NCBI GenBank assembly: GCA_026003015.1
Contig: BPGL01000004.1
Span: forward strand, 60,270 to 124,269
DNA length: 64,000 bases
Source of the DNA: Actinomycetota bacterium
GTDB taxonomy: Bacteria > Actinomycetota > UBA4738 > HRBIN12
Reading direction: 5' to 3'
The translations under genes and the position numbers were made by a program. Shown here piece by piece: positions 8,654-17,097 of the stretch (position 1 is the stretch's first letter; each line of letters starts with the position of its first letter). The notes under the pieces are model-generated. The model did no database searches. It saw only the letters and a list, made by a program, of their open reading frames with translations, and was not told where the DNA came from.

Positions 8654-10081
8654 ATGGCGGTACGGCCCTACTTCGTGAACGGGCAGTGGCGCACGGGCGA
8701 GGGCAGCTTCGAGGTCCGCAGCCCCTACGACGACTCGGTCGTCGCCGAGGTCGGCACGCCGACCGAGGCCGACGTGGAGGAGGCGGCGCGGGTCGCGGCC
8801 GGGACCTTCGAGGAGTCCCGGCGTCTGCCGGTGCACGCCCGCGCGGAGGCCCTGGCCCACATCTCCCGGCGCCTGGCCGAGACGGTGGACGAGAACGCCG
8901 AGCTGATCGCCCGCGAGGGCGGCAAGCCGATCAAGTGGGCTCGGGTCGAGGCCCAGCGGGCCGTGTCGACGTTCCGATGGGCCGCGGAGACGGTCCGCCA
9001 CGGCGACGACGAGCTGATCCGGCTCGACACCGAGGCGGCGCTCGGGTCGAGGATCGGCCTGATCCGTCGGTTCCCCGTCGGGCCGGTCCTGGGGATCACC
9101 CCGTTCAACTTCCCGCTCAACCTCGTGGCGCACAAGGTGGCGCCGGCCATCGGCGTGGGGGCTCCGATCGTCGTGAAGCCCGCGAGCGCGACCCCGCTCG
9201 GCGCCCTGCGGATCGCCGAGCTGTTCGCCGAGACCGACCTGCCGGCCGGGATGGTCCAGGTGCTGCCGGTCAGCTCGAAGGTCGCCGACGGCATGGCGCG
9301 CGACCCTCGCTACCGGAAGATCTCCTTCACGGGCTCGAGCGAGATCGGCTGGTACCTCAAGGGGCTCGACCCGAAGAAGCGCGTGACCCTCGAGCTCGGC
9401 GGCAACGCCGGTGTGATCGTCCACGCCGACGCCGACCTGGATCTGGCCGCGCAGCGGATCGCGTTCGGCGGCTACTACCAGGCCGGCCAGAGCTGCATCA
9501 GCGTGCAGCGGGTGTTCGTCGCGAGCGAGGTCTTCGACGACCTCGCCGACCGGCTCACGAAGCAGGTCGAGTCGCTCAAGGTCGGTGACCCGCTCGACCC
9601 GACCGTGGACGTCGGGCCCGTGATCCAGCGCTCCGAGGTCGATCGGATCGCGGCGTGGGTGCGCGAGGCCGTCGAGCAGGGGGCGACCGTGCTGACCGGC
9701 GGGCAGGGCGACGGGCCCTTCTTCCAGCCGACCCTGCTCGCCCAGGTTCGTCCCCGAGATGAAGGTCTGCCGCGAGGAGATCTTCGGTCCGGTGGTGACG
9801 ATCAGCCCCTACGAGACGTTCGAGGAGGCCCTGCGCTCGTGAACGACTCGCGCTACGGCCTGCAGGCCGGTGTGTTCACGAACGACATCAACCGCGCGTT
9901 CGAGGCGCACCGCACGCTCGAGGTCGGCGGCGTGATCGTCAACGACGTGAGCGCGTTCCGCGCCGATCAGATGCCCTACGGCGGGTCCAAGGACTCGGGC
10001 TTCGGTCGCGAGGGGCTGCGCTTCGCGATGGAGGAGATGACCGAGCCGCGGATCATGGTCCTGTCCCACGTCCCGCTGTAA
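8654..10081 (+). CDS. Second aldehyde dehydrogenase, with compensated double frameshift
   Basis: A 475-residue aldehyde dehydrogenase with GITPFNFPLNLVAHKVAPA, the glutamate in LELGGNAG and the catalytic cysteine in AGQSCISVQR. It is closer to the non-phosphorylating GAPDH/lactaldehyde group than its neighbour. Between about 9746 and 9836 the annotated frame reads nonsense (RPRDEGLPRGDLRSGG), while the +1 frame reads the expected VPEMKVCREEIFGPVVTISP and then FEEALR. One extra base near 9746-9750 and one missing base near 9834-9836 explain this. As written, the conserved EEIFGPV cofactor motif is lost. I think the sequence, not the gene, is at fault. ATG 8654 follows AAGGGTGGTGGAGAG. Confidence 0.78.
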   Translation: MAVRPYFVNGQWRTGEGSFEVRSPYDDSVVAEVGTPTEADVEEAARVAAGTFEESRRLPVHARAEALAHISRRLAETVDENAELIAREGGKPIKWARVEAQRAVSTFRWAAETVRHGDDELIRLDTEAALGSRIGLIRRFPVGPVLGITPFNFPLNLVAHKVAPAIGVGAPIVVKPASATPLGALRIAELFAETDLPAGMVQVLPVSSKVADGMARDPRYRKISFTGSSEIGWYLKGLDPKKRVTLELGGNAGVIVHADADLDLAAQRIAFGGYYQAGQSCISVQRVFVASEVFDDLADRLTKQVESLKVGDPLDPTVDVGPVIQRSEVDRIAAWVREAVEQGATVLTGGQGDGPFFQPTLLAQVRPRDEGLPRGDLRSGGDDQPLRDVRGGPALVNDSRYGLQAGVFTNDINRAFEAHRTLEVGGVIVNDVSAFRADQMPYGGSKDSGFGREGLRFAMEEMTEPRIMVLSHVPL

Positions 10082-10114
10082 CCGGGTCGAGGGGTCCGTA
10101 GGCGGAGCCGTGCG

Positions 10115-10477
10115 GTGCAGGTCGACGCGACGGGGTTCGTGGCGATCGGGGTCCTCGTCCTCGCCGCGCTCGTGCTCGGGCTCGGGCTGACCTGGTGGGC
10201 GCGCTCGGCCGTCGAGGCCGGCCGGTTCGTGGAGCCCGATCTCGCGGCCCCGCCGCGCGATGCCCCGCAACCCGAACGGCCCTGGTGGGGGAACCCGTGG
10301 CTGTGGGTCGCGGTGTGCGCGGTCTTCGTCGTCCTGGGGGTCGTCGTGTGGCCGGGGTTGTTCGGCGGGACCTTCGTGTTCCTGCCGTTCATCTGGGTCG
10401 GTCGCCCGCGTCGTCCCGCGGACCCGCGATCCAACGGGCACTCGGCGCGCGGGGCGGATCGGCTACGGGGCGGGTGA
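10115..10477 (+). CDS. Small two-helix membrane protein of unknown function
   Basis: A 120-residue protein I do not recognise. A first membrane helix (about residues 9-27, GFVAIGVLVLAALVLGL) is followed by a Pro-rich acidic linker, then a tryptophan-rich segment (PWWGNPWLWVAVCAVF) running into a second hydrophobic stretch to about residue 96, and a basic tail. The frame is open with normal codon bias, and it sits 33 bases after the aldehyde dehydrogenase. The start is GTG 10115 (VQVDATG). No enzymatic motif is visible. Confidence 0.55.
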   Translation: MQVDATGFVAIGVLVLAALVLGLGLTWWARSAVEAGRFVEPDLAAPPRDAPQPERPWWGNPWLWVAVCAVFVVLGVVVWPGLFGGTFVFLPFIWVGRPRRPADPRSNGHSARGADRLRGG

Positions 10478-10523
10478 GGCTCCGCGGCGGACGCAGCGGG
10501 GCCGCCCCTGCGACGATGCGGCC

Positions 10524-11513
10524 GTGAGCCTCGCACCGGCGTTCGCGCTGCGGGACCCCTGGCCGTGGGCGACCCTGGCCGGCCTCACGCGCCTCGGCGA
10601 GGCCCTGGGCTACGGGGCCGTGTTCTGCCCCGAGATCCGCGGGCGCGACGCCTTCGCGGCGCTGATGGGCCTTGCCGCGGAGACGACCGAGCTGCGCCTG
10701 GCCACCGGGGTCGTGCCGATCACGGCGCGCGAGCCGGTCGTCACGGCGATGGCCGCCGCGACGGTGCAGGAGCGCTCGGGCGGCCGGTTCGTGCTGGGGA
10801 TCGGAGCCGGGCCGCCGCGACCCGGCGCCCTCGAGGCGCTGCGCGCTCAGGTCGCGTCGCTCCGTGCGCTCCTGGGGACCGCCGCCCCCGCCCGCGTCTC
10901 GCTCGCCCTGGCGGCTCCGCCGCCCATCTGGGTCGCGGCGCTCGGGCCGCGGGCGGTTCGGCTCGCCGGCGAGGTCGCGGACGGGGTCCTGCTGAACTGG
11001 TGCACGCCCGAGCGCGTCGCCCAGGCCCGAGCGGAGGCCCGAGGGGCCGCCGAGCAGGCCGGGCGCGACCCCGACGCCGTGCGGGTCGGGGTCTACGTGC
11101 GGGCCTGCCTGGAGCGCGACGAGGCGGCCGCGCTCGCCGCGCTGCGCGCCGCGGCCGGGGAGTACGCGTCCTACGACGCGTACGCTCGGCAGTTCGAGCG
11201 GATCGGGCTCGGCGATCCGGCCCGTGCCGCGGCCCGCGCGCACGCCGCCGGGCGCCCCGAGGACGTCCCCGAGGAGCTCGTGCGAGCGGTCTGCCTGCTC
11301 GGGGACCCCGAGCGGGCCCGGCGGCGCCTGCAGGCCTACGAGCAGGCCGGGGCCGACGTCCCGGTCGTCTACCCGGTCCCCGCCGGCCCCGACCCCGCCG
11401 GCTCGGTCGGGCGCACGCTCGAGGGCCTCGCGCCGCTTGCAGGCGATCGGCCACGCGGTACACTTTCTACGGTCGACACCGTGGAAACGAGGGAAACGGG
11501 AGGCGGGCCATGA
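10524..11513 (+). CDS. Luciferase-like (F420-dependent type) oxidoreductase
   Basis: A flavin/F420-dependent TIM-barrel protein of about 329 residues. Family features are TELRLATGVVPITAREPVVTAMA, ERSGGRFVLGIGAG and GEVADGVLLNWCTPE. In actinomycetes most relatives use reduced F420 for reductions or oxidations of small organic molecules. I chose GTG 10524; the track ORF begins 264 bases early, inside the previous gene. Its stop overlaps the ferredoxin ATG as ATGA, so a redox partnership is plausible but unproven. The substrate is unknown. Confidence 0.72.
   Translation: MSLAPAFALRDPWPWATLAGLTRLGEALGYGAVFCPEIRGRDAFAALMGLAAETTELRLATGVVPITAREPVVTAMAAATVQERSGGRFVLGIGAGPPRPGALEALRAQVASLRALLGTAAPARVSLALAAPPPIWVAALGPRAVRLAGEVADGVLLNWCTPERVAQARAEARGAAEQAGRDPDAVRVGVYVRACLERDEAAALAALRAAAGEYASYDAYARQFERIGLGDPARAAARAHAAGRPEDVPEELVRAVCLLGDPERARRRLQAYEQAGADVPVVYPVPAGPDPAGSVGRTLEGLAPLAGDRPRGTLSTVDTVETRETGGGP
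11437..11487 (+). promoter_or_regulatory. Promoter with inverted repeat for ferredoxin gene
   Basis: TTGCAG (11437-11442), a 16-base spacer and TACACT (11459-11464) make a plausible sigma70-type promoter inside the end of the upstream gene. Right after it, 11464-11487 is the inverted repeat TTTCTACGGT-CGAC-ACCGTGGAAA with nine of ten arm positions paired. It would lie at the transcription start, as an operator or 5' hairpin. This would let the ferredoxin be made independently of the oxidoreductase. Confidence 0.5.
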
Positions 11514-11836
11514 CCTACGTGATCGCGGAACCCTGCATCGACGTGAAGGACCGGGCCTGCGTCGACGAGTGCCCCGTCGACTGCATCTACGAGGGTCCGC
11601 GGATGCTCTACATCCAGCCTGACGAGTGCGTCGACTGCGGCGCGTGCGAGCCGGCGTGCCCGGTGACCGCGATCTTCTACGAGGACGACGTGCCCGCCGA
11701 GTGGAAGCAGTTCACGGCCATCAACGCCGAGTTCTTCTCCGAGGCCGTCTCGGGGCTCGGGTCGCCCGGCGGCGCCGCGCAGGTGGGGCCGGCCGCGGTG
11801 GACCACCCGACCGTGGCGAACTGGCAGGCCGTGTAG
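11510..11836 (+). CDS. fdxA: 7Fe-type ferredoxin
   Basis: A 108-residue ferredoxin carrying the actinobacterial FdxA pattern: CVDECPVDCIYEG for the 3Fe-4S side and CVDCGACEPACP for the 4Fe-4S cluster, then EDDVPAEWKQFTAINAEFF. It is a soluble low-potential electron carrier. ATG 11510 overlaps the preceding stop by four bases and is preceded by GGGAGGCGGGCC. A separate promoter and palindrome upstream suggest its own control. Likely partners include cytochrome P450s, oxidoreductases or the F420-hydrogenase beta-like protein nearby; none is shown by sequence. Confidence 0.92.
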   Translation: MTYVIAEPCIDVKDRACVDECPVDCIYEGPRMLYIQPDECVDCGACEPACPVTAIFYEDDVPAEWKQFTAINAEFFSEAVSGLGSPGGAAQVGPAAVDHPTVANWQAV

Positions 11837-11845
11837 GGGGCGACG

Positions 11846-11866
11846 CAGGGGCGACCACCGCCCCTG
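11846..11866. terminator. Bidirectional hairpin between fdxA and histidine kinase
   Basis: CAGGGGCG-ACCAC-CGCCCCTG is a perfect 8-bp stem with a 5-base loop, in the 58-base gap between two convergent genes. No T-run follows on either strand, but position and stem strength favour a shared terminator. Confidence 0.65.
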
Positions 11867-11894
11867 GCGGCGGCGTTTCCGCGGCGCCTCCCCG

Positions 11895-14351
11895 CTAGGG
11901 GTTCTCGGTCGGCAGGAACACCCGGAACGACGACCCCCCGCCGGGCCGCTCCTCGACCCAGGCGCGTCCGCCGTGCAGCTCGGCGAACCGGCGGACGAGC
12001 GTGAGCCCGACGCCGACCCCCGGAGCGTGCGACGGCGCGTTCGGGCCCTGGCGGAACGGCTCGAAGATCGCCTCGCGGAGCTCCTCGGGGACCCCCGGGC
12101 CGTCGTCGTCGACCCGCAGGACGATCCCGTCCTCGACGCGCTCGACCGCGACCCACACGGTCGTGTCGGCCGGAGTGTGGCGGGCGGTGTTCGCCAGCAG
12201 GTTCTCGACGATCCGCTCGAGCTTCGAGGCATCGACCCCGACCCGCAGCGAGGGCAGATCGAAACGCAGGCGCGCCTCGGGGATGAGCTGCGTGTCGGCG
12301 GCCACCCGCCGGACCAGCGCGCCGACGTCGGTGGGCTCGATCGACGGGGTGACGATCCCCCGCGCGAGACGGTCCAGGTCGAGGAGGTTCGTCACGAGCC
12401 GATCGAGGCGTCGCGCGTTCTCGGCGATCCGGTGGGCGAGGTCGCGCGCCTCGTCGCGGCCGAGCTCCACGTCGGTGCGCTCCAGGGTGATGGCGAGCCC
12501 GAGGATCGCGGCGAGCGGCGTCCGCAGGTCGTGCGACACGGCCTGCAGGAACGTGTTCTTCATCTCGTCGAGAGACCGGAGCCGGGCCGTGGCCTGGCGC
12601 TCGACGTCGAGCGCGTGCTCGAGCTGCTCCTCCGCGCGCTTGCGCTCGGTGACGTCGATCATGAACCCCTGCCAGAAGGGCTCCTGCCCCTCCTCCTCGA
12701 GGAGCACGGCCTCGTCGTGCAGCCAGATGTAGCTCCCGTCCTTGCACAGGAACCGGTAGTCGGCCGCGTAGGGTTCCTTCGTGCGGTCGGAGCGATCGTC
12801 GGCCTCGATCACTCGCTCGAGGTCCTCGGGGTGGATCCGTCGCCGCCAGAAGCCGGGCTCGCGCATCCACTCCTCGGCGGTCCACCCCGTGAACCGCTCG
12901 ACCTGGGGGCTGATGTAGAAGGAACGGGCCGCGTCCACCGGGGACTCGCGGTAGACGATGGCCGGAAGGTGCTCGACCGTTGCACGGAACATCCGCTCCG
13001 CCTCGGCGACGCGAGCCTGCGCCTCGCGATGCTCGGTCACGTCGAGGACGACGCCGAGCCAGTGCGTGGGTCGACCGCGGTGGTCGCGCAGGAGCACGGC
13101 CTCCTCGTGCAGCCAGACGACGTGGCCGTCGGCGTGACGGGTTCGGTAGTCGACCGACAGGGGGGTTCCCTCCTCGTTCGCGCACTCGGCGGCCACGAGC
13201 ACGCGGTCGAGGTCCTCCTCGTGGACGATCCGCTTCCAGAAGTCGACGTCGGCGAGCCAGCGCTCGACGGGGTAGCCGAGGATCTGCTCCATCCTGGGGC
13301 TCATGTACTCGCACGCCACGGCCCGCGTCGTCCCGGGGGCGACGACCTCGGCGTAGACGGCCGCGGGGATCTGCTCCACGATCGCGCGGAACCGCTCACG
13401 GGCCTGGCGCAGCTCCTCCTCGGCCAGACGGCGAGCCGTGACGTCGACGAGGAACCCCTGGAACATCCGGACGGCCCCGTTCTCGTCGCGGATGGGGATC
13501 GAGGTGTCGTGGACCCAGACCTCGCGCCCGTCGGCGGCGATCATCCGGTACTCCTCGTCGAAGGTCGACTCGTCCGCGGCGTCGAAGGCGTTGCGCCCCT
13601 CGAGCTCGGCCAGATCCTCGGGGTGGATCAGGCGGAACCACAGCCCGGGGTCGTCGATGAAGGCCTGCGGCGGGTAGCCGAGGACCTGCTCGATCTGGGG
13701 GCTCACGTAGCCCATCCGGGTCGGCGCCCCGCGCTCGACGACGTCGGTGTAGGTCACGGCGGGGATCGTCTCGACGAAGCTCCGGTAGCGCGCCTCCGCG
13801 TTGCGCAGCTCGGCCTCGCGGCGCTCGCGCTCGATCGCCGCGGCGAGCAGGACCGCGGCCGTCCGCAGGGCGTCGGTGGCCGGGCCGGTCCAGGAGCGCG
13901 GGCGCTCCCGGTCGTCGAACCCCAGGCATCCCCACCACGTGCCGGCGACGACGATCGGCCAGGCGACGACCGAGACGACTCCGTGGTCGTCGAGTACCGC
14001 GCGTTCCTCGTCGGGCAGGACCTCGGCGTCGGCGACCACCGGCTCGCCCCGCTCGAGGATCGCCCGCCAGCGAGGGAACCACGGGGCCAGGGCGACCGCG
14101 GGGTCCTCCGACAGGCGCGGGCAGCCCGGCGCCGCCCACTCGGCCACCCAGGCGGCGAGCCGCGCCCCGTCGGGGCCGGCGACGTCCTGCACGACGTAGG
14201 CGCGCGAGGCGCCCGCCGCCGCGCCGAGCCGGGCCAAGACGTCCTCGAGGACGGCGCGCCAGTCGGCGGCCCGTAGGAACCGCTCGGCGGCGTACGCCAC
14301 GGCGTCGAGCACCTCGCCCCGGTGCAGCAGCGCGTGGGTCGTCTCGCTCAT
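11895..14351 (-). CDS. Soluble GAF/multi-PAS sensor histidine kinase
   Basis: An 818-residue kinase without signal peptide or membrane helices, so it probably senses a cytoplasmic cue. Order: GAF-like domain (about 1-190, GTWWGCLGFDDRERPRSW), three PAS-PAC units each ending in an FxGxxxDVT-type motif (for example FQGFLVDVTARR), HisKA with the phospho-acceptor in AVSHDLRTPLAA near residue 600, and an HATPase with N box ENLLANTARH, DDDGPGVP and GVGLTLVRRF. No response regulator gene adjoins it, so it is an orphan kinase; the REC proteins at 26.5-29.8 kb are possible partners only by speculation. Confidence 0.88.
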   Translation of the reverse strand: MSETTHALLHRGEVLDAVAYAAERFLRAADWRAVLEDVLARLGAAAGASRAYVVQDVAGPDGARLAAWVAEWAAPGCPRLSEDPAVALAPWFPRWRAILERGEPVVADAEVLPDEERAVLDDHGVVSVVAWPIVVAGTWWGCLGFDDRERPRSWTGPATDALRTAAVLLAAAIERERREAELRNAEARYRSFVETIPAVTYTDVVERGAPTRMGYVSPQIEQVLGYPPQAFIDDPGLWFRLIHPEDLAELEGRNAFDAADESTFDEEYRMIAADGREVWVHDTSIPIRDENGAVRMFQGFLVDVTARRLAEEELRQARERFRAIVEQIPAAVYAEVVAPGTTRAVACEYMSPRMEQILGYPVERWLADVDFWKRIVHEEDLDRVLVAAECANEEGTPLSVDYRTRHADGHVVWLHEEAVLLRDHRGRPTHWLGVVLDVTEHREAQARVAEAERMFRATVEHLPAIVYRESPVDAARSFYISPQVERFTGWTAEEWMREPGFWRRRIHPEDLERVIEADDRSDRTKEPYAADYRFLCKDGSYIWLHDEAVLLEEEGQEPFWQGFMIDVTERKRAEEQLEHALDVERQATARLRSLDEMKNTFLQAVSHDLRTPLAAILGLAITLERTDVELGRDEARDLAHRIAENARRLDRLVTNLLDLDRLARGIVTPSIEPTDVGALVRRVAADTQLIPEARLRFDLPSLRVGVDASKLERIVENLLANTARHTPADTTVWVAVERVEDGIVLRVDDDGPGVPEELREAIFEPFRQGPNAPSHAPGVGVGLTLVRRFAELHGGRAWVEERPGGGSSFRVFLPTENP

Positions 14352-14423
14352 GGCGTGATCGCTCCCGGCCGCGGCCGCCGGGCCGAGGCCTTTCGGTGGC
14401 AGTATCGGCGTCCGACCGCGGGG

Positions 14424-15587
14424 CTACAGGCGGTCGCTCGGGGGACCCCCGGACGGCCCACCCGCGTCGGGCAGCCGGCCGGGCGCGGCGTCGGCCGTGG
14501 CGAGCTCGTCGGGAGCCGGCCAGCGGCGGCGGGAGGCGGCCGCGAGGCGGACCATCAGCTCCACGGCCGCCGGGTCCTCGCTCGCGGGGCGGGCCTCGAC
14601 GACGCCCTCGGCGAGCGCGCGCCGCCACAGATCCGCTCCGCGCTCGGTGCGCACGATCGTGAGCGTCCAACCGTCGGACTGCCCCAGCCCGCCGAACGAG
14701 ATGTCCGCGTGCTCCGCGGCGAAGTCGGGGCACCGGCGGCAGCCCGGGCGCGTGAACCGGTGGGCCTGCTTGAGGGGGTACACGTGCTCCTCGCCGTCGT
14801 CGGTGTAGAACAGGAGCCGGCCCTTGACGTTCACCCGCACGAGGTGGCCGAGGTCCAGCCCGAGCTCGCGCTGGGCGATCTCGCCCATGAGGCCGTCGTA
14901 GGTGAAGGTCTTCGAGCACAACAGGCCGAAGGTCCAGGCGATCTTGCGGCGCCACTTGTTCACGCGCCGAGCCTCCAGGGACCCGGTCACGCTCGCCTGG
15001 CAGCTCATCCCGACGAGCGCGACCCGCGACAGGCCGAGCTCGGCCGCCTTCAACAGCGCGAGCGGGTTCGCGCTGTACGTGTAGCGGCTCCCGGCCGTCG
15101 CGAGGACCCCCTCGGCGTCGGTGACGACGGTCGGCTCGGCGTCCCAGGGGCGTTCGTCGGACAGCTTCGACGTGCAGGCGCCGTCGATCTCGCCGTTCTC
15201 GAGGCCCCAGATCAGCAGAGCGGAGACGACCCCGCCGTCTTGGCCCTGCATCAGCACCCGGGGATCGGTCGCGCGCGCGAGCAGGATCTCGCGGTGCACC
15301 CCGATGACGTCCTCGGGGGAGCGGGTCATGCCGAACAGCGACAGGTCGATCTCGGGCTCCCAGGACCGGAACCGCGGGCAGGCGCGCGTGCAGATGTCGC
15401 AGCCGCGGTCGCCGTGCGCGCAGGCGTCGGGGCCGTCCTCCTGCAGCTGCACGGGGACGCCGTCCTCGTAGCCCAGGACGTGGAAGGGGCAGGCGACGAT
15501 GCACGCGGTGCAGCCGGTGCACAGGCCCGTGGTCACGACCTCGTGGTAGAGGTCCCGCCACTGGGTCTTGTCCGCGGAGCTCGGCAT
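14424..15587 (-). CDS. Coenzyme F420 hydrogenase/dehydrogenase beta-subunit-like iron-sulfur protein
   Basis: A 387-residue FrhB-like flavin and Fe-S protein. The N-terminal [13 protein letters not shown] is a 4Fe-4S motif, and CDICTRACP supplies more cysteines. The core has [20 protein letters not shown] and the later cysteines GMSCQASV and [18 protein letters not shown], as in FrhB/FpoF-type F420 oxidoreductases. It would pass electrons between reduced F420 (or NADH) and ferredoxin. It is separated from the kinase by 72 bases. A TATGCT box lies eight bases before the ATG. Actual F420 use is inferred from the family; other members reduce different substrates. Confidence 0.8.
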   Translation of the reverse strand: MPSSADKTQWRDLYHEVVTTGLCTGCTACIVACPFHVLGYEDGVPVQLQEDGPDACAHGDRGCDICTRACPRFRSWEPEIDLSLFGMTRSPEDVIGVHREILLARATDPRVLMQGQDGGVVSALLIWGLENGEIDGACTSKLSDERPWDAEPTVVTDAEGVLATAGSRYTYSANPLALLKAAELGLSRVALVGMSCQASVTGSLEARRVNKWRRKIAWTFGLLCSKTFTYDGLMGEIAQRELGLDLGHLVRVNVKGRLLFYTDDGEEHVYPLKQAHRFTRPGCRRCPDFAAEHADISFGGLGQSDGWTLTIVRTERGADLWRRALAEGVVEARPASEDPAAVELMVRLAAASRRRWPAPDELATADAAPGRLPDAGGPSGGPPSDRL

Positions 15588-15595
15588 CGGCTCGG

Positions 15596-15601
15596 AGCAT
15601 A
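15596..15601 (-). promoter_or_regulatory. -10 box TATGCT, near-leaderless start
   Basis: On the minus strand TATGCT sits eight bases before the ATG at 15587, with no ribosome site. It matches the TANNNT pattern seen before many genes in this window. Confidence 0.5.
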
Positions 15602-15653
15602 ACGGCTCCGCCTCGAGGAAGGGGCGGGCGCGCGCGGTCGGCGCCTCGGGCGC

Positions 15654-15998
15654 TCAGATGCTGAACGACTCCCCGCAGGCGCACTCGTGCACCGCCTGCG
15701 GGTTGCGGATCTTGAGACCGCCGCCGAGCAAGCTCCGGTCCAGATCCAGGGTGGAGCCGCGGAGGATCGGCTCGCTGCGGGGATCCACGAGGATCCGGAC
15801 CCCGTCGGTGGCCGCCACGACGCGGTCGTCGGGGGCGGGGCCGTCCTCGAAGCCGAGCTCGTAGCTGAACCCCGAGCACCCCCCGGCCGTGACCCGCACC
15901 CGCAGGATCGGCTCCCGACCCTCGCGCTCGGCGAGCGCTCGGACCTTGCCGGCCGCGGCCGGCGTCACCTCGATCGGGTCGGTTGCAGCGCGCACCAC
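15654..15998 (-). CDS. A-type iron-sulfur carrier (HesB/IscA/ErpA family)
   Basis: A protein of about 114 residues with the three conserved cysteines of A-type carriers: one in TAGGCSGFSYELGF and two in the C-terminal ECACGESFSI. These bind Fe or an Fe-S cluster for delivery to apoproteins. Two GTG codons stand together at 15998 and 15995; I use the first, because TAGCAT lies seven bases upstream. The track ORF starts 435 bases early and is wrong. It is divergent from the Nudix gene. Its targets could include the Fe-S proteins just downstream. Confidence 0.87.
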   Translation of the reverse strand: MVRAATDPIEVTPAAAGKVRALAEREGREPILRVRVTAGGCSGFSYELGFEDGPAPDDRVVAATDGVRILVDPRSEPILRGSTLDLDRSLLGGGLKIRNPQAVHECACGESFSI

Positions 15999-16005
15999 GG
16001 ATCCG

Positions 16006-16060
16006 ATGCTACCGCGCGCGGCTCCCGTCGCCCGTCGACCGGTCCCGCGCCGCCTACGAT
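16006..16060. promoter_or_regulatory. Divergent leaderless promoters for Fe-S carrier and Nudix genes
   Basis: TAGCAT on the minus strand (16006-16011) is seven bases before the GTG at 15998. TACGAT on the plus strand (16055-16060) is six bases before the GTG at 16067. Both genes lack a clear ribosome site, so both messages are probably leaderless. Confidence 0.52.
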
Positions 16061-16066
16061 GGCGGG

Positions 16067-16645
16067 GTGCGCGATCTGGCCGCCGTCCGCGCCCGGCTCG
16101 ACCCCGACCCGCACCTGGCTCCGGGCCCCGGGGACCGGCTCGCGGCCGTGCTCGTGCTCGTCCTCGCCGGCCCACCCGCCTCGGTGCTGCTGACCGAGCG
16201 GGCCTCGACGCTCGCCCGCCACGCCGGCGAGATCGCGTTTCCCGGGGGCCTGGCCGACCCCGACGACGCGGGTCCCGCGGCCACGGCGCTCCGCGAAGCA
16301 CGGGAGGAGGTCGGGCTCGACCCGGAGCTCCCGACGGTCCTCGGCGCGCTGCCGCCGGTGCACGCGTCGGTGAGCCGGATCCTGGTCTGCCCGATCGTGG
16401 CGACGATGCCGGCGCTGCCGACGCTTGCGCCAAGCGAGACCGAGATCGTTCGGGTGTTCACGACGGCGCTCGTCGAGCTCGAGCGCGCCGAGCGAGAGCA
16501 CGAGATCCCGCGAGCCGACGGCGGCGCCTGGCGCGGGTGGGCCTACGAGGTCGACGGCGGGGTCGTGTGGGGTGTGACGGGCCGGATCGTGCACGACCTG
16601 CTCGAGGTCGTCCGAGCGGAGGCGCCGTGGCTGACGGCGCCGTGA
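16067..16645 (+). CDS. Nudix hydrolase, CoA pyrophosphatase type
   Basis: A 192-residue Nudix enzyme. LLTERASTLARHAGEIAFPGG matches the UPF0035 motif of CoA-diphosphatases, and the Nudix helix follows as TALREAREEVGL. The predicted reaction splits CoA or acyl-CoA into phosphopantetheine and 3',5'-ADP. GTG 16067 is chosen over the longer track start because a TACGAT box is six bases upstream. Its stop overlaps the next gene, a CoA-binding protein, as GTGA, which fits a CoA-related pair. Confidence 0.82.
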   Translation: MRDLAAVRARLDPDPHLAPGPGDRLAAVLVLVLAGPPASVLLTERASTLARHAGEIAFPGGLADPDDAGPAATALREAREEVGLDPELPTVLGALPPVHASVSRILVCPIVATMPALPTLAPSETEIVRVFTTALVELERAEREHEIPRADGGAWRGWAYEVDGGVVWGVTGRIVHDLLEVVRAEAPWLTAP

Positions 16646-17097
16646 GCCCCGCCGACCGGGAGCTGCGCGCGCTCCTGCGGGACGCCCGGACGATCGCGGT
16701 CGTGGGGCTGTCCTCGGACCCGTCCCGGCCGTCGCACCGGATCGCGCGCTGGCTGCAGGAGCACGGCTACCGGATCGTGCCGGTGAACCCCTGCGAGACC
16801 GAGGTCCTCGGCGAGCGGGCGTGGCCGTCGCTGCTCGACGTCCCCCCCGAGATCCGGATCGACGTCGTCGACGTGTTCCGGCGCGCCGAGGAGGCTCCGG
16901 CGATCGCTCGACAGGCCGCGGCCGTCGGCGCCCGGGCACTGTGGCTCCAGGAGGGGATCGTGAGCGAGGAGGCCGCTCGGATCGCGGCCGACGCGGGGAT
17001 GGAGGTCATCATGGGGCTGTGCATCCGCGAGGCCGGTCGGCGGGTGCTCGACGCCGAGGAGGCCGGCACGCAGGAGGATGAGGAAGGAGGAGCATGA
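16642..17097 (+). CDS. CoA-binding domain protein (YccU type)
   Basis: A 151-residue Rossmann-fold protein of the CoA_binding_2 family: ARTIAVVGLSSDPSRPSHRI, IVPVNPCETEVLGE, then ARALWLQEGIVSEEA. These proteins bind CoA, but their role is poorly defined. GTG 16642 gives the usual 4-base overlap with the Nudix stop; GTG 16627 is an alternative. Its own stop overlaps the next small ORF as ATGA, so all three genes form one coupled unit. Pairing with a CoA pyrophosphatase suggests CoA turnover or sensing, as inference. Confidence 0.8.
   Translation: MSPADRELRALLRDARTIAVVGLSSDPSRPSHRIARWLQEHGYRIVPVNPCETEVLGERAWPSLLDVPPEIRIDVVDVFRRAEEAPAIARQAAAVGARALWLQEGIVSEEAARIAADAGMEVIMGLCIREAGRRVLDAEEAGTQEDEEGGA

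Noticed and set aside
5932-8655. 907-residue antisense ORF and many similar long ORFs opposite real genes
   Set aside because: High GC content makes stops rare in all frames. These ORFs are rich in Arg, His, Gly and Asp with no family motifs, and lie opposite genes with clear homology.
16627-16642. Upstream GTG start for the CoA-binding protein
   Set aside because: GTG 16642 gives the standard 4-base overlap with the Nudix stop used throughout the window; the earlier codon adds five residues with no family support.
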